DNA from: Alsobacter soli
GTDB lineage: Bacteria > Pseudomonadota > Alphaproteobacteria > Rhizobiales > Beijerinckiaceae
Assembly: GCA_945883115.1 (NCBI GenBank)
Contig: CAMCXA010000012.1
Span: 1 to 52,962, forward strand
Direction of reading: 5' to 3'
Length of the DNA: 52,962 nucleotides
Below the pieces are notes generated by a model. That model searched no databases and had not been told where the DNA came from. It saw only the letters and a program-made list of their open reading frames with translations. How positions within the stretch are numbered: the first letter of the stretch is position 1; each line of letters opens with the position of its first letter. The translations under genes were made by a program, and so were the position numbers. Below, one piece after another: positions 26,753 through 35,178 of the stretch.

Positions 26753-27583
26753 ATGTCTGTCCCACATCATTCACTGCCCGTTTTAGGAGTTGCACTGCCG
26801 CTCGAAGGCCTCCGTATGCACCGAGACTGGATCCTCGAGCGCCAACGCGACCTTGAGGTGCAGGATTTCTTTTGGGCGCACGTCCTGAACGGCGATTGGA
26901 AGCCACTTGCTAATGAAATCAAGAAGGAACTCGACGGGTATCAAGGTCGCCTGGGCATTCACGGGCCGTTCTGGGGGTTCACAATTGATTCGGAAGATCC
27001 CGATGTTCGTGAGGTTGTAAAGAAGCGTATCGGGCAGGGGCTTGATGTCTGCGCACATCTGGGTGCGACGCAGATGGTGATCCATTCGCCCTACACCACA
27101 TGGGATCATAACAATCTGGATTATACTCCCGGCAGTCGGGCAGCGATTATCGAGCGTGTGCACGATACGTTGAAGAACGCCGTAAAACGCGCTGAAGATA
27201 TGGGATGTGTGATGGTGATCGAGAACATTGAGGACATCGACCCGCACGCCCGGGTTGAGCTTGCGAAGTCTTTCAATAGCACAGCGGTGCAGGTTTCGAT
27301 TGATACGGGCCACGCGAATTATGCGTATGGCTCTACCAACGGCCACCCTGTCGATTATTATGTGCACGCGGCGAGTAATATGCTTGCCCACGTCCATTTG
27401 CAGGATACAGACGGCCATGCCGACCGGCATTGGGCACCGGGCGAAGGCAATATTCAGTGGATGGAAGTTTTCCGCGCCCTGTCACGCCTGACCTCCAACC
27501 CGCGCCTGATCCTCGAATTGCGCGACAAAACCCGCGTTCGCGCCGGTGCGGATCATTTGATCGCGCTCGGCATCGCTGAGTAG
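26753..27583 (+). CDS. sugar phosphate isomerase/epimerase-type TIM-barrel protein
   Basis: The 276-residue protein is an AP-endonuclease-2/xylose-isomerase-like barrel. Candidate metal ligands are the glutamate in MVIENIEDID, the Asp-His of SIDTGHANY, the histidine in AHVHLQD and the conserved GEGNIQW. GGAG lies before ATG 26753, and the frame opens 12 bases earlier. It follows the EEP hydrolase by 64 bp on the same strand and so may process its product. The exact reaction cannot be told from sequence. Confidence 0.82.
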   Translation: MSVPHHSLPVLGVALPLEGLRMHRDWILERQRDLEVQDFFWAHVLNGDWKPLANEIKKELDGYQGRLGIHGPFWGFTIDSEDPDVREVVKKRIGQGLDVCAHLGATQMVIHSPYTTWDHNNLDYTPGSRAAIIERVHDTLKNAVKRAEDMGCVMVIENIEDIDPHARVELAKSFNSTAVQVSIDTGHANYAYGSTNGHPVDYYVHAASNMLAHVHLQDTDGHADRHWAPGEGNIQWMEVFRALSRLTSNPRLILELRDKTRVRAGADHLIALGIAE

Positions 27584-27724
27584 CAAAATCATTTCTGGAC
27601 GAAGGACCGTTATCGGGACTTTGCCAAGCGTGACGCACTCCACGTCATGCTTGGCCCAATGCTGCTAAATCGTCTGGCTCTACCGATCAAAGGATGGCTG
27701 GTTCAAAGCACGATCACACTTGCG

Positions 27725-27756
27725 GTGCGTAAAAACGCACGTTTAAGTGTCGACAC
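27725..27756. repeat. stem-loop and palindrome upstream of the Xsc-like gene
   Basis: GTGCGT-AAAA-ACGCAC (27725-27740) forms a 6-bp hairpin and GTGTCGACAC (27747-27756) is a perfect palindrome. They lie in the 251-bp gap before 27835 that otherwise shows no gene. They may be an operator or leader structure; no regulator gene is nearby. Confidence 0.35.
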
Positions 27757-27834
27757 CCATTCGCTTCGGTTTTATGCCATCAACGCAGCGTATGCAGGAC
27801 TTGAGACCAGAAATTCCACAGGAGACGAACCGCC

Positions 27835-29610
27835 ATGAAAATGACCACTGAAGAAGCCTTCGTGAAAGTGCTGCAAATGCACGGTATCGAGCATGCCTTT
27901 GGCATTATCGGATCGGCCTTCATGCCGATTTCGGATCTGTTTCCCAAAGCAGGGATCCATTTCTGGGATGTTGCGCAGGAAACCAATGGCGGTCTGATCT
28001 GTGATGGCTACACCCGCACGACGGGCAAGATCGCGATGGCGATTGCGCAGAACGGGCCCGGTGTTACCGGCTTCGTGACCGCTGTGAAGACGGCGTACTG
28101 GAACCATACCCCGATGCTGCTCGTCACCCCGCAAGCGGCGAACAAGACGATCGGCATGGGCGGGTTTCAGGAAGTCGAGCAGATGGCGATGTTCCGCGAC
28201 ATGGTCTGCTATCAGGAAGAGGTGCGTGATCCGTCCCGCGTGGCTGAAGTTTTAAATCGTGTGATTTTGAAAGCGAAGCGGCTTTCTGCCCCGGCCCAAA
28301 TCAACATTCCGCGTGATTACTGGACGCAGGTGATCGACATTAATTTGCCATCGATCCTTGAATTCGAGCGGCCTGCGGGCGGTGCGCACGCGATTGCGGA
28401 AGCGGCGAAACTGCTCTCCGAAGCAAAATTCCCGGTGATTTTATCGGGCGCGGGCGTTGTGCTCGGTAACGCTATTCCGGATTGCGCGGCGCTCGCTGAG
28501 CGGCTTGATGCTCCGGTTTGCAGCAATTACCAGCACAATGACAGCTTTCCCGGTAGCCATCGTCTGGCGGCGGGTCCGCTCGGCTATAATGGCTCGAAGG
28601 CCGCGATGGAACTGATTGCGAAAGCGGATGTCGTGCTCGCGCTCGGAACACGGCTGAATCCGTTTTCGACATTGCCGGGGTATGGCATTGATTACTGGCC
28701 GAAGACGGCGAAGATCATTCAGGTAGATATCAACCCCGACCGAATCGGGCTGACAAAGCCTGTGACGGTTGGCATTTGCGGTGATGCGAAGCAGGTTGCC
28801 CAGCAGATCCTCGCGCAGCTTGCACCGAGTGCAGGAAATGACGGGCGTGATTCCCGCAAGGCGCTGATCCATCAGACGAAATCAGCGTGGTTGCAGCAGC
28901 TTTCATCGATGGATCATGAGGATGATGATCCGGGCACAACGTGGAACGAGCGTGCGCGGAAGGCCAATCCGGAGCGTTTGTCGCCGCGTCAGGCATGGCG
29001 CGCCATTCAAGCGGCATTGCCGAAAGAGGCGATTGTTTCATCGGATATCGGGAATAATTGCGCGATCGGCAATGCGTATCCGACCTTCGAGGAAGGCCGG
29101 AAATATCTGGCACCGGGCCTGTTCGGGCCTTGCGGTTACGGGTTCCCGTCGATTATCGGCGCGAAAATCGGCAATCCGGATATTCCTGTCGTAGGCTTTG
29201 CCGGTGATGGTGCGTTCGGCATCTCGATGTCGGAGATGAGCTCGATCGGCCGTGAGGAATGGCCAGCGATCACGATGGTGATTTTCCGGAATTACCAGTG
29301 GGGCGCGGAAAAGCGCAATTCTACGCTCTGGTACGATGATAATTTCGTCGGCACCGAACTTGACCCGCATCTCTCCTATGCGCGTGTGGCTGAAGGATGC
29401 GGCCTGAAGGGCGTTACCGTGAAAACGCAAGCCGAGATTACGGCGGCTTTGAAAGAGGCGTGCGAGGCGCAGAAGAAGGGTGTGACGACTTTTGTCGAGA
29501 TCATCCTTAATCAGGAACTTGGCGAGCCTTTCCGCCGCGATGCGATGAAGAAGCCGGTGGAAGTGGCAGGCATTGATCCGAAGGATTTCCGCCCGCAAAT
29601 GGTTGGCTGA
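27835..29610 (+). CDS. xsc: sulfoacetaldehyde acetyltransferase (Xsc) or close homologue
   Basis: Xsc converts sulfoacetaldehyde and phosphate to acetyl phosphate and sulfite with thiamine diphosphate. The 591 residues match the family almost throughout, starting KMTTEEAFVKVLQMHGIEHA, with ANKTIGMGGFQEVEQM, the ThDP site GDGAFGISMSEMSS near 456, and NYQWGAEKRNS. Around the cofactor-activating glutamate E49 the family usually has D-C-A-H-E; here it is D-V-A-Q-E, so C46 and H48 are changed. GGAG lies ten bases before the start. The usual partners pta, tau genes and a sulfite exporter are absent, so a different aldehyde substrate is possible. A strong terminator follows. Confidence 0.8.
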   Translation: MKMTTEEAFVKVLQMHGIEHAFGIIGSAFMPISDLFPKAGIHFWDVAQETNGGLICDGYTRTTGKIAMAIAQNGPGVTGFVTAVKTAYWNHTPMLLVTPQAANKTIGMGGFQEVEQMAMFRDMVCYQEEVRDPSRVAEVLNRVILKAKRLSAPAQINIPRDYWTQVIDINLPSILEFERPAGGAHAIAEAAKLLSEAKFPVILSGAGVVLGNAIPDCAALAERLDAPVCSNYQHNDSFPGSHRLAAGPLGYNGSKAAMELIAKADVVLALGTRLNPFSTLPGYGIDYWPKTAKIIQVDINPDRIGLTKPVTVGICGDAKQVAQQILAQLAPSAGNDGRDSRKALIHQTKSAWLQQLSSMDHEDDDPGTTWNERARKANPERLSPRQAWRAIQAALPKEAIVSSDIGNNCAIGNAYPTFEEGRKYLAPGLFGPCGYGFPSIIGAKIGNPDIPVVGFAGDGAFGISMSEMSSIGREEWPAITMVIFRNYQWGAEKRNSTLWYDDNFVGTELDPHLSYARVAEGCGLKGVTVKTQAEITAALKEACEAQKKGVTTFVEIILNQELGEPFRRDAMKKPVEVAGIDPKDFRPQMVG

Positions 29611-29638
29611 ACCGCGTCAATAGCGTGACGTTTTTCAC

Positions 29639-29674
29639 CCCGCCGACTACATCAAAGTAGTCGGCGGGTTTTTT
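29639..29674 (+). terminator. intrinsic terminator after the Xsc-like gene
   Basis: CCCGCCGACTAC (29639-29650) and GTAGTCGGCGGG (29657-29668) make a perfect 12-bp GC-rich stem with a 6-base loop, followed by TTTTTT. It isolates the Xsc-like gene from the following GlcG-like gene. Confidence 0.95.
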
Positions 29675-29782
29675 GCGTGTAGGACAAATTTTTGCCGATA
29701 ACCGGATTGTAAGCAGAACGCGGAAGGTGCAAAATCACTTCATGGAGACGCTGAAAAGCGTACGCTCAATTTCAGGATTTGC

Positions 29783-30214
29783 ATGACCCATTCCATCACC
29801 ATCCAGTCGGTTGCACTGGCATCCGCGCTCCGGTTGACCACTGAAGCGATCAAACACGCGCAGTCCCGTAACTGGAAGATCGCTGTTTTTGTTGTCGATT
29901 CGGCTGGTGCGACCGTCGCTTCGGCGCGAATGGATGGCGTGAATGCGATCACCGGTGATATCGCGCTGGACAAAGCCTATACGGCGGCCTCGCTCCGCCG
30001 GACGACGAAGGCGCTCGCCGAGCGGATGGGAAGCGCGCCTGATTTGACAATGGGCATGGCCAACCGTCCGCGTTTGATCACATGGCAGGGCGGTGTACCC
30101 ATTGTCGAGGATGGAACGATTATCGGCGGGATCGGCGTTTCGGGCGCAGCCGGACATGAGGATGCCGAATGCGCGGAGACGGCACTTGCCGCTTTGGGTC
30201 TTACTTCCAAATGA
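29783..30214 (+). CDS. GlcG/HbpS-family (DUF336) protein
   Basis: The 143-residue protein is of the GlcG/HbpS type: an N-terminal segment of alternating alanines, a central VVDSAGATVASARMDG that is the family signature, and a C-terminal GGIGVSGAAGHEDAECA. Some members bind haem, others are found beside catabolic enzymes with unknown function. AGGA lies six bases before ATG 29783. It overlaps the enoyl-CoA hydratase gene by four bases (ATGA), so the two are co-expressed. Confidence 0.88.
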   Translation: MTHSITIQSVALASALRLTTEAIKHAQSRNWKIAVFVVDSAGATVASARMDGVNAITGDIALDKAYTAASLRRTTKALAERMGSAPDLTMGMANRPRLITWQGGVPIVEDGTIIGGIGVSGAAGHEDAECAETALAALGLTSK

Positions 30215-30978
30215 GCGACATGATCGGACAGGAGAGGCGGGGCGCGACGCTGATTGTCACGATTGATAATCCGGCCAAAGGCAATGCGCTGACGCTCGGG
30301 ATGCTTGATGCGCTTGAGGACTGCGCGATAACGGTCGAACGCGACCGCATGATCCGGGCCGTTGTGATCACGGGTGCCGGGGAAAAGGCGTTCTGTACGG
30401 GTGCGGATATCAATGAATGGTCGGCGCTGGATGCAGCGCAATTCTCGCGGGAATGGGTGCCGAAAGGGCACCGCTTGTTTGATCGCCTTGCACGATTGCC
30501 GGTGCCACTGATTGCGGCGGTGAACGGCATGGCGTTTGGCGGCGGGTTGGAACTTTTGGCGACAAGTGATCTCAGAATTGCCGCGCCGCATGCCCAGTTC
30601 GCGCTGCCGGAAACAACAATCGGAATCGTTCCGGGTTGGTCGGGCGCGCAACGTCTCGCGGCGCTCGTGCCGCAGGCTGTGCTTCGGGAAATGGCACTGG
30701 CTGGTTCGCGCATCTCAGCCGAGCGGATGCATCAGGTGGGATTTCTCAACGAGATTTCACCGGATCCGATGGCAGCAGCACTGGCAGTTGCCGAGCGGAT
30801 CGCGACCCTGTCACCCCGGGCCTTAGAGGCGACGAAGCTCGTGCTGAATGCTGCCAATGGCGAGGGAACAGCCGCAGCACTGGACAGTTTATCAGGTGCA
30901 TTGATCGCTGCCTCATCCGACAAGGCGGAAGGTGTTGCGAGTTTCAAGGAAAAGCGAAAGCCTAATTTCCGCTATTGA
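30211..30978 (+). CDS. enoyl-CoA hydratase/isomerase family protein
   Basis: The 255-residue crotonase-fold protein has the oxyanion-hole segments FCTGADINEW and NGMAFGGGLELLATSDLRIA, with the glutamate pair region LPETTIGIVPGWSGAQRL. The start ATG 30211 overlaps the GlcG-like stop; the frame opens at 30169. Crotonases hydrate, isomerise or hydrolyse acyl-CoA thioesters, and the substrate cannot be told. It converges with the minus-strand cluster 6 bp away, which also encodes an acyl-CoA dehydrogenase. Confidence 0.9.
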   Translation: MSDMIGQERRGATLIVTIDNPAKGNALTLGMLDALEDCAITVERDRMIRAVVITGAGEKAFCTGADINEWSALDAAQFSREWVPKGHRLFDRLARLPVPLIAAVNGMAFGGGLELLATSDLRIAAPHAQFALPETTIGIVPGWSGAQRLAALVPQAVLREMALAGSRISAERMHQVGFLNEISPDPMAAALAVAERIATLSPRALEATKLVLNAANGEGTAAALDSLSGALIAASSDKAEGVASFKEKRKPNFRY

Positions 30979-30984
30979 GCAGGT

Positions 30985-31842
30985 TCAACAGACGGTCTGT
31001 AACCGCTCGCTGCAGATCGCCAGAACGTCATTCATCGGGCGTTTCCACCAATCGAGGGACGAGAATATCTCAACCTCGACGGGGCCGTTATAATTTGCTG
31101 ATTCCATCAGTGCGCGGATCATGCGCAGGTCGATGACGCCATCGCCCATCATGCCGCGATCCGTGAGCAGATCGCGCGTCGGCACAAGCCAGTCGCACAC
31201 ATGATAGCCAAAAAGCCGGTTTGCTTTTCCTGCGCGTGTAATTTCTCTGGCGAGATCGGGATCCCACCAGACATGGTAGACATCAACCGCAACACCGAGC
31301 GACGGAAGGGACGGTGAACCCGGCTCGATCTTTTCCGCCAAATCGAGCGCTTGTTGCAGTGTGTTCAGACAGGAACGATCTCCGGCATACATCGGATGCA
31401 AAGGCTCGAGTGCGAGACGAATGCCGACCTTTTTTGCATGCTCGAGCAGGCGCGAAACGCCATCCTCGACCTGAGCGCGCGCGGTAGTCAAATCACGCGA
31501 GCCTTCAGGCAGAGAGCCGACGACAAGCACAAAGCACGCAGCGCCAAGGGTGGCTGCATCGGTGACGGCTTTGATATTGTCAGCGATATTCGCCTCTAAT
31601 TCCTGCCGTGTGAGCGCCGGGAAATAGGTGGAGCGGCAATAGCCTGAAACAGTCAATCGGGCATCACGGATCTGGCGGGCAATGGCTGCGACGTTCTCAT
31701 CTTGAAGATCGCGACGCCATGGGCAGATCGCGCCATAGCCATGTCGTGCGGCGGCGTCGATCACCGTGCTGATTTTTTCGCGATGACCCAGTGTCGCTGT
31801 GTTGATCGAACAGAGATCGAGACGGTTCGCGAGATCACGCAT
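30985..31842 (-). CDS. sugar phosphate isomerase/epimerase family protein
   Basis: The 285-residue TIM-barrel protein has the AP-endonuclease-2 pattern: LALEPLHPMY with the first metal glutamate, VAVDVYHVWWDPD with Asp and His ligands, GYHVCDWLVP and, near the end, VEVEIFSS with the last glutamate. It starts at ATG 31842 (TGATG with the DUF993 stop) or GTG 31845. It is the last gene of the set acyl-CoA dehydrogenase-SDR-DUF993-isomerase, and translational coupling suggests that it works directly with the DUF993 protein. Confidence 0.87.
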   Translation of the reverse strand: MRDLANRLDLCSINTATLGHREKISTVIDAAARHGYGAICPWRRDLQDENVAAIARQIRDARLTVSGYCRSTYFPALTRQELEANIADNIKAVTDAATLGAACFVLVVGSLPEGSRDLTTARAQVEDGVSRLLEHAKKVGIRLALEPLHPMYAGDRSCLNTLQQALDLAEKIEPGSPSLPSLGVAVDVYHVWWDPDLAREITRAGKANRLFGYHVCDWLVPTRDLLTDRGMMGDGVIDLRMIRALMESANYNGPVEVEIFSSLDWWKRPMNDVLAICSERLQTVC

Positions 31843-33008
31843 CACGAAGCGACGCCGTAGAGTGCGAGGAAACGCTTCATCCTGTGAGCGGCATCATCCG
31901 GGTTGGCGAGCAATCCTGCTTTATCCGCAAGCGTGAAAAGTTCCGTGAAATAGGGTAGCGGTCGCATGGATTGCGCGCCGCCAATCATGGTGAAATGCGG
32001 CTGAAAGCCGTTAAGATAGGCAAGAAACACAATGCCGGTTTTGTAATATTGCGTCGGGCTGCGGAAGATGAGGCGGGATAGCGGCACGGTTGGTGCAAAA
32101 ATCCGGTCATAGGCGGCACTATTGCCTGCTTTGAGCGCGGCAAGTGCTGCCGACGCAGCAGGGGCAATTGCATCGAAAATGCCAAGCAAAGCGTGGCTGA
32201 ACCCCTGTGCGTCCCCCTTGATCAATTCGGGGTAGTTGAAATCGTCGCCGGTATACATTTTGACGCCATGGGGAAGGCGGCGGCGCATGAGAATTTCTTT
32301 CTGATCGTCCAGCAGCGATATTTTGATACCGTCAATTTTTGCGGCATTGGCTTCGATGACACGCAAAGAGGTTTCAAGTGCTGTCTCGAACGTGTCAGCG
32401 CCCCAATAGTTTTTCAGCTGCGGATCGAACATATCGCCGAGCCAATGCAGGATGACAGGCTTGTCGCATGCGGCCAGAACCTTGGCATAGACGGTTTCAT
32501 ACTCTTTTGCGGAATTCGCGATCCGGGCCAAGGCGCGGCTCGCCATCATGATCATCCGGCCACCGCGTTTCTGGACAGCCTCGACCTGTTCGAGATAGGC
32601 GCGGATCACGTCATCAATCGAGCGGGCATCATTGGGTGACAGATGATCCGTGCCGATGCCTGAGAAAATCCGGTCGCGCTCTTCCGGCTTCGCTGCTTGC
32701 AGCGAATGGGTAATCAGCTCGAGGGCGCCCGGCCAGTCGAGGCCGCCGCCGCGTTGTGCGGTATCCATTGCTTCGGCAATACCAAGCCCGAGATCTAGCA
32801 AATGACGGCGATAGGCAAGGGTTGCGTCCCACTCAATTGCCGGGCCGATACTTGGCTCACGGGCAGAGAAAGGATCCACGACAACATGGGCCGCAGAAAA
32901 TGCAATTCGGCTGAAATCATGCGGACCTTTGGGCGTTTCAATCGGGACGCCGGTCAAGGTGTAGCGGGTGAGGTGGCCCTTCGTATCGGGGAGCGAAATC
33001 GAGGTCAT
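31842..33008 (-). CDS. DUF993 family protein (dihydrodipicolinate synthase-like barrel)
   Basis: The 388-residue protein belongs to DUF993, a family distantly related to class I lyases of the DapA type. IDGIKISLLDDQKEILMRRR contains the lysine expected to form a Schiff base, and MYTGDDFNYPELI and QYYKTGIVFLAYLNG are family-typical. The reaction is not known; in other genomes the family travels with isomerase-type barrels and Gfo/Idh dehydrogenases, as here. It lies 23 bp after the SDR gene and is coupled to the isomerase gene. Confidence 0.85.
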   Translation of the reverse strand: MTSISLPDTKGHLTRYTLTGVPIETPKGPHDFSRIAFSAAHVVVDPFSAREPSIGPAIEWDATLAYRRHLLDLGLGIAEAMDTAQRGGGLDWPGALELITHSLQAAKPEERDRIFSGIGTDHLSPNDARSIDDVIRAYLEQVEAVQKRGGRMIMMASRALARIANSAKEYETVYAKVLAACDKPVILHWLGDMFDPQLKNYWGADTFETALETSLRVIEANAAKIDGIKISLLDDQKEILMRRRLPHGVKMYTGDDFNYPELIKGDAQGFSHALLGIFDAIAPAASAALAALKAGNSAAYDRIFAPTVPLSRLIFRSPTQYYKTGIVFLAYLNGFQPHFTMIGGAQSMRPLPYFTELFTLADKAGLLANPDDAAHRMKRFLALYGVAS

Positions 33009-33031
33009 GGTCGGTTCCGATGTCTAAATGT

Positions 33032-33811
33032 TTAAAATCTCGGGATGACAAGGCCGCCATCGGCGGAGAGGACTTGCCCGGTGCAAAATGCCAATTGGCC
33101 TGTCGCAAGGGCGATGGTGATGTCGCCGATATCTTTTGGTTGTCCCATCCGTTGGATAACGGTCAAGCCCTCTTTGATGCGCTTGCGATACTGGTCTTGA
33201 ACAATAGCCGTCATCGGCGTTTCGATGAGGCCCGGGCGAATATCGTATGAGCCGATCTCCTCGCCGCCGAGACGCACGGCGAACACTTTTGCGACCATCG
33301 CCGCACCGGCTTTCGACACGCAATATTCGCCTCGCGCGACTGCGACCGCTTCCGCATTTGCCGACGAAATCGTAATCACGCAATGATGGACATCGGCTGG
33401 CCGCTCACGCCGTAAAACGCGCTTCGCCCAGGCTTGCGTGAGAAAAAACGGAGCGCGGGTGTTGATCGCGAGGCACCGATCATAACTTTCCGGTGTGACA
33501 TCAAGCAAATCACCGCGGGACAGGACGCCGACGCCGGCATTGTTGACGAGGGTTGTGAGCGGACCAAGTGCCGCTTCCGCGCGATCAAGAAGGGCGGCAT
33601 GGGCTGAAATGTCAGCGACATCGCCGGGGATTGCGACAGCTTTGGCACCAAGCGCATTCAACTCCGATACCGTTGCGGCCACTTCGTCATCGGCAGTTGG
33701 TGCATTGATCCCGACGGCATAGCCGACGGAAGCGAGCGCCAGCGCAATCCCTTTGCCGATCCCCCGACTCGACCCGGTGATGAGGGCTGCGCGATGTGGT
33801 TGCGTTGTCAT
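33032..33811 (-). CDS. short-chain dehydrogenase/reductase (3-ketoacyl-ACP reductase-like)
   Basis: The 259-residue SDR has the nucleotide motif TGSSRGIG at 12-19, NNAGVGV at 90-96 and the catalytic S149/S150, Y163 and K167 (YCVSK). ISSANAEAVAVARGEYCVSK is typical of the group annotated as 3-ketoacyl-ACP reductase found beside sugar catabolic genes, so a sugar or polyol alcohol is as likely as an acyl substrate. It is 15 bp after the acyl-CoA dehydrogenase gene and 23 bp before DUF993. Confidence 0.9.
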   Translation of the reverse strand: MTTQPHRAALITGSSRGIGKGIALALASVGYAVGINAPTADDEVAATVSELNALGAKAVAIPGDVADISAHAALLDRAEAALGPLTTLVNNAGVGVLSRGDLLDVTPESYDRCLAINTRAPFFLTQAWAKRVLRRERPADVHHCVITISSANAEAVAVARGEYCVSKAGAAMVAKVFAVRLGGEEIGSYDIRPGLIETPMTAIVQDQYRKRIKEGLTVIQRMGQPKDIGDITIALATGQLAFCTGQVLSADGGLVIPRF

Positions 33812-33826
33812 GTCGCTCGTCGTCCT

Positions 33827-35005
33827 TTAGAGGCGTGACCCGTTCTTGATCAGTTCTCGCGCAATCACTGTCCGTTGGATCTGCTGTGTTCCCTCGTAGA
33901 TTTGGCAGATTTTGGCGTCGCGATAAAGCCTCTCGACCTCAAATCCGCGGATAAAGCCGGAGCCCCCAAAAATCTGCACCGCATTGCTGGTCTGGGCAAC
34001 CACCATATCGCCGGCGAAGAGTTTTGCCATCGAGCAGGCGGCATTGGCGGGTTGTTCATTATCAATCAGGAGTGCGGCGTGATGTACGAGCGCCCTTGCG
34101 GCGGCGACCTCCTTCGCCATATCGGCGAGCATCCATTGCAGTCCCTGATTATCGATGATGGGGCCGCCAAATTGACGCCGTGTCTTTGCGTAGTCGAGCG
34201 CGGCATCAAGCCCGGCTTGTGCAATGCCTATGGCGAGTGCAGCAATACCCACCCGCCCTTTCTCGAGTACGCTCATCATGATATGAAAGCCGCGGCCGAG
34301 TTCACCCAGCAGGGCGTCATCGTCAAGAGCCACATTCTCGAAATGCAATGCGCCGACTTGGCTCGCACGCTGACCCATTTTGTGCTCTTTGGGGCCACGT
34401 GAAACCCCTTTTGCATCCAGCGGCACGATGAAGATCGACATGCCGCGATGGCCTGCAGCAGGATCGGTGCGGGCGAGCACGAAGCCGATATCGGCCACTG
34501 GAGCATTGTGAATCCAGATTTTACTACCGTTCAAAACCCAGCCTGATGCCGTTTTGACGGCGGTTGTTTTGATGCCCGAGACATCCGAACCTGCTTCCGT
34601 CTCGGTAATGCAATAGGCGACTTTGGTGCGAAACGAGAGGACTTCGCCGAGCCAGCGCTTCTGCTGGGTGGCAGAGCCATATCGCGTGAGCAATGTGCCA
34701 ATCAGTTCGACGAGGCCGCATTGATCGGCAACAGAAGAATAGCCATGCGCAAGCTCTTCCATCACAATCGCGTAGGCGAGGCAATCGAGCCCTGCTCCGC
34801 CGAGTGAGTCTGGCACGGTAATTCCAAAAAGGCCGAGTTCCGCCATTTGCTTATAGAGATGGTCAGGGAAAAGTTCATCCCGATCAAGAATTTCCGCCTC
34901 CGGGCGAATAGCGTCGGTTGCAAAACGCCGCGTCATCGCCTCAATGTCGCGATAGGTTTGCGGATCATTTTTCGGAAGGACTACCATCTGATAGCTTTCT
35001 GGCAT
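33827..35005 (-). CDS. acyl-CoA dehydrogenase
   Basis: The 392-residue FAD enzyme oxidises an acyl-CoA to the enoyl-CoA. YCITETEAGSDVSGIKT is the flavin and substrate motif, KTRRQFGGPI is typical, and the catalytic glutamate is E371 in IYEGTQQIQRTVIARELI, the position used by short-chain and isovaleryl-like enzymes. It leads the minus-strand operon and is divergent from a CoA-transferase, with 173 bp between starts. An electron-transfer flavoprotein must be elsewhere in the genome. Confidence 0.93.
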   Translation of the reverse strand: MPESYQMVVLPKNDPQTYRDIEAMTRRFATDAIRPEAEILDRDELFPDHLYKQMAELGLFGITVPDSLGGAGLDCLAYAIVMEELAHGYSSVADQCGLVELIGTLLTRYGSATQQKRWLGEVLSFRTKVAYCITETEAGSDVSGIKTTAVKTASGWVLNGSKIWIHNAPVADIGFVLARTDPAAGHRGMSIFIVPLDAKGVSRGPKEHKMGQRASQVGALHFENVALDDDALLGELGRGFHIMMSVLEKGRVGIAALAIGIAQAGLDAALDYAKTRRQFGGPIIDNQGLQWMLADMAKEVAAARALVHHAALLIDNEQPANAACSMAKLFAGDMVVAQTSNAVQIFGGSGFIRGFEVERLYRDAKICQIYEGTQQIQRTVIARELIKNGSRL

Positions 35006-35178
35006 AACCTGCGGTGTGCAGAACTTATTGACGGAACATCAAAACGTGCATTAGAAAAAGCCGTTATGTAACTATCTGGTTATTTAGTTTCAGGTAACGC
35101 TTTCGTCAAGGATATCCTGCCTTTGTTGCCCATCACAAGCTGCTCCATCTGCCGTCATCATCTGAAGAAAGAATCAGA
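35006..35178. promoter_or_regulatory. divergent promoter region, acyl-CoA dehydrogenase / CoA-transferase
   Basis: This 173-bp gap separates two divergent catabolic operons and must hold both promoters. Around 35063-35100 there are repeated GTAAC/GTTA half-sites in an AT-rich setting, which could bind a dimeric regulator. No regulator gene is adjacent, and no clear -35/-10 pair was seen. Confidence 0.4.

Noticed and set aside
27647-27838. 63-residue frame before the Xsc-like gene
   Set aside because: No ribosome site or homology features; it overlaps the hairpin and palindrome in the leader.
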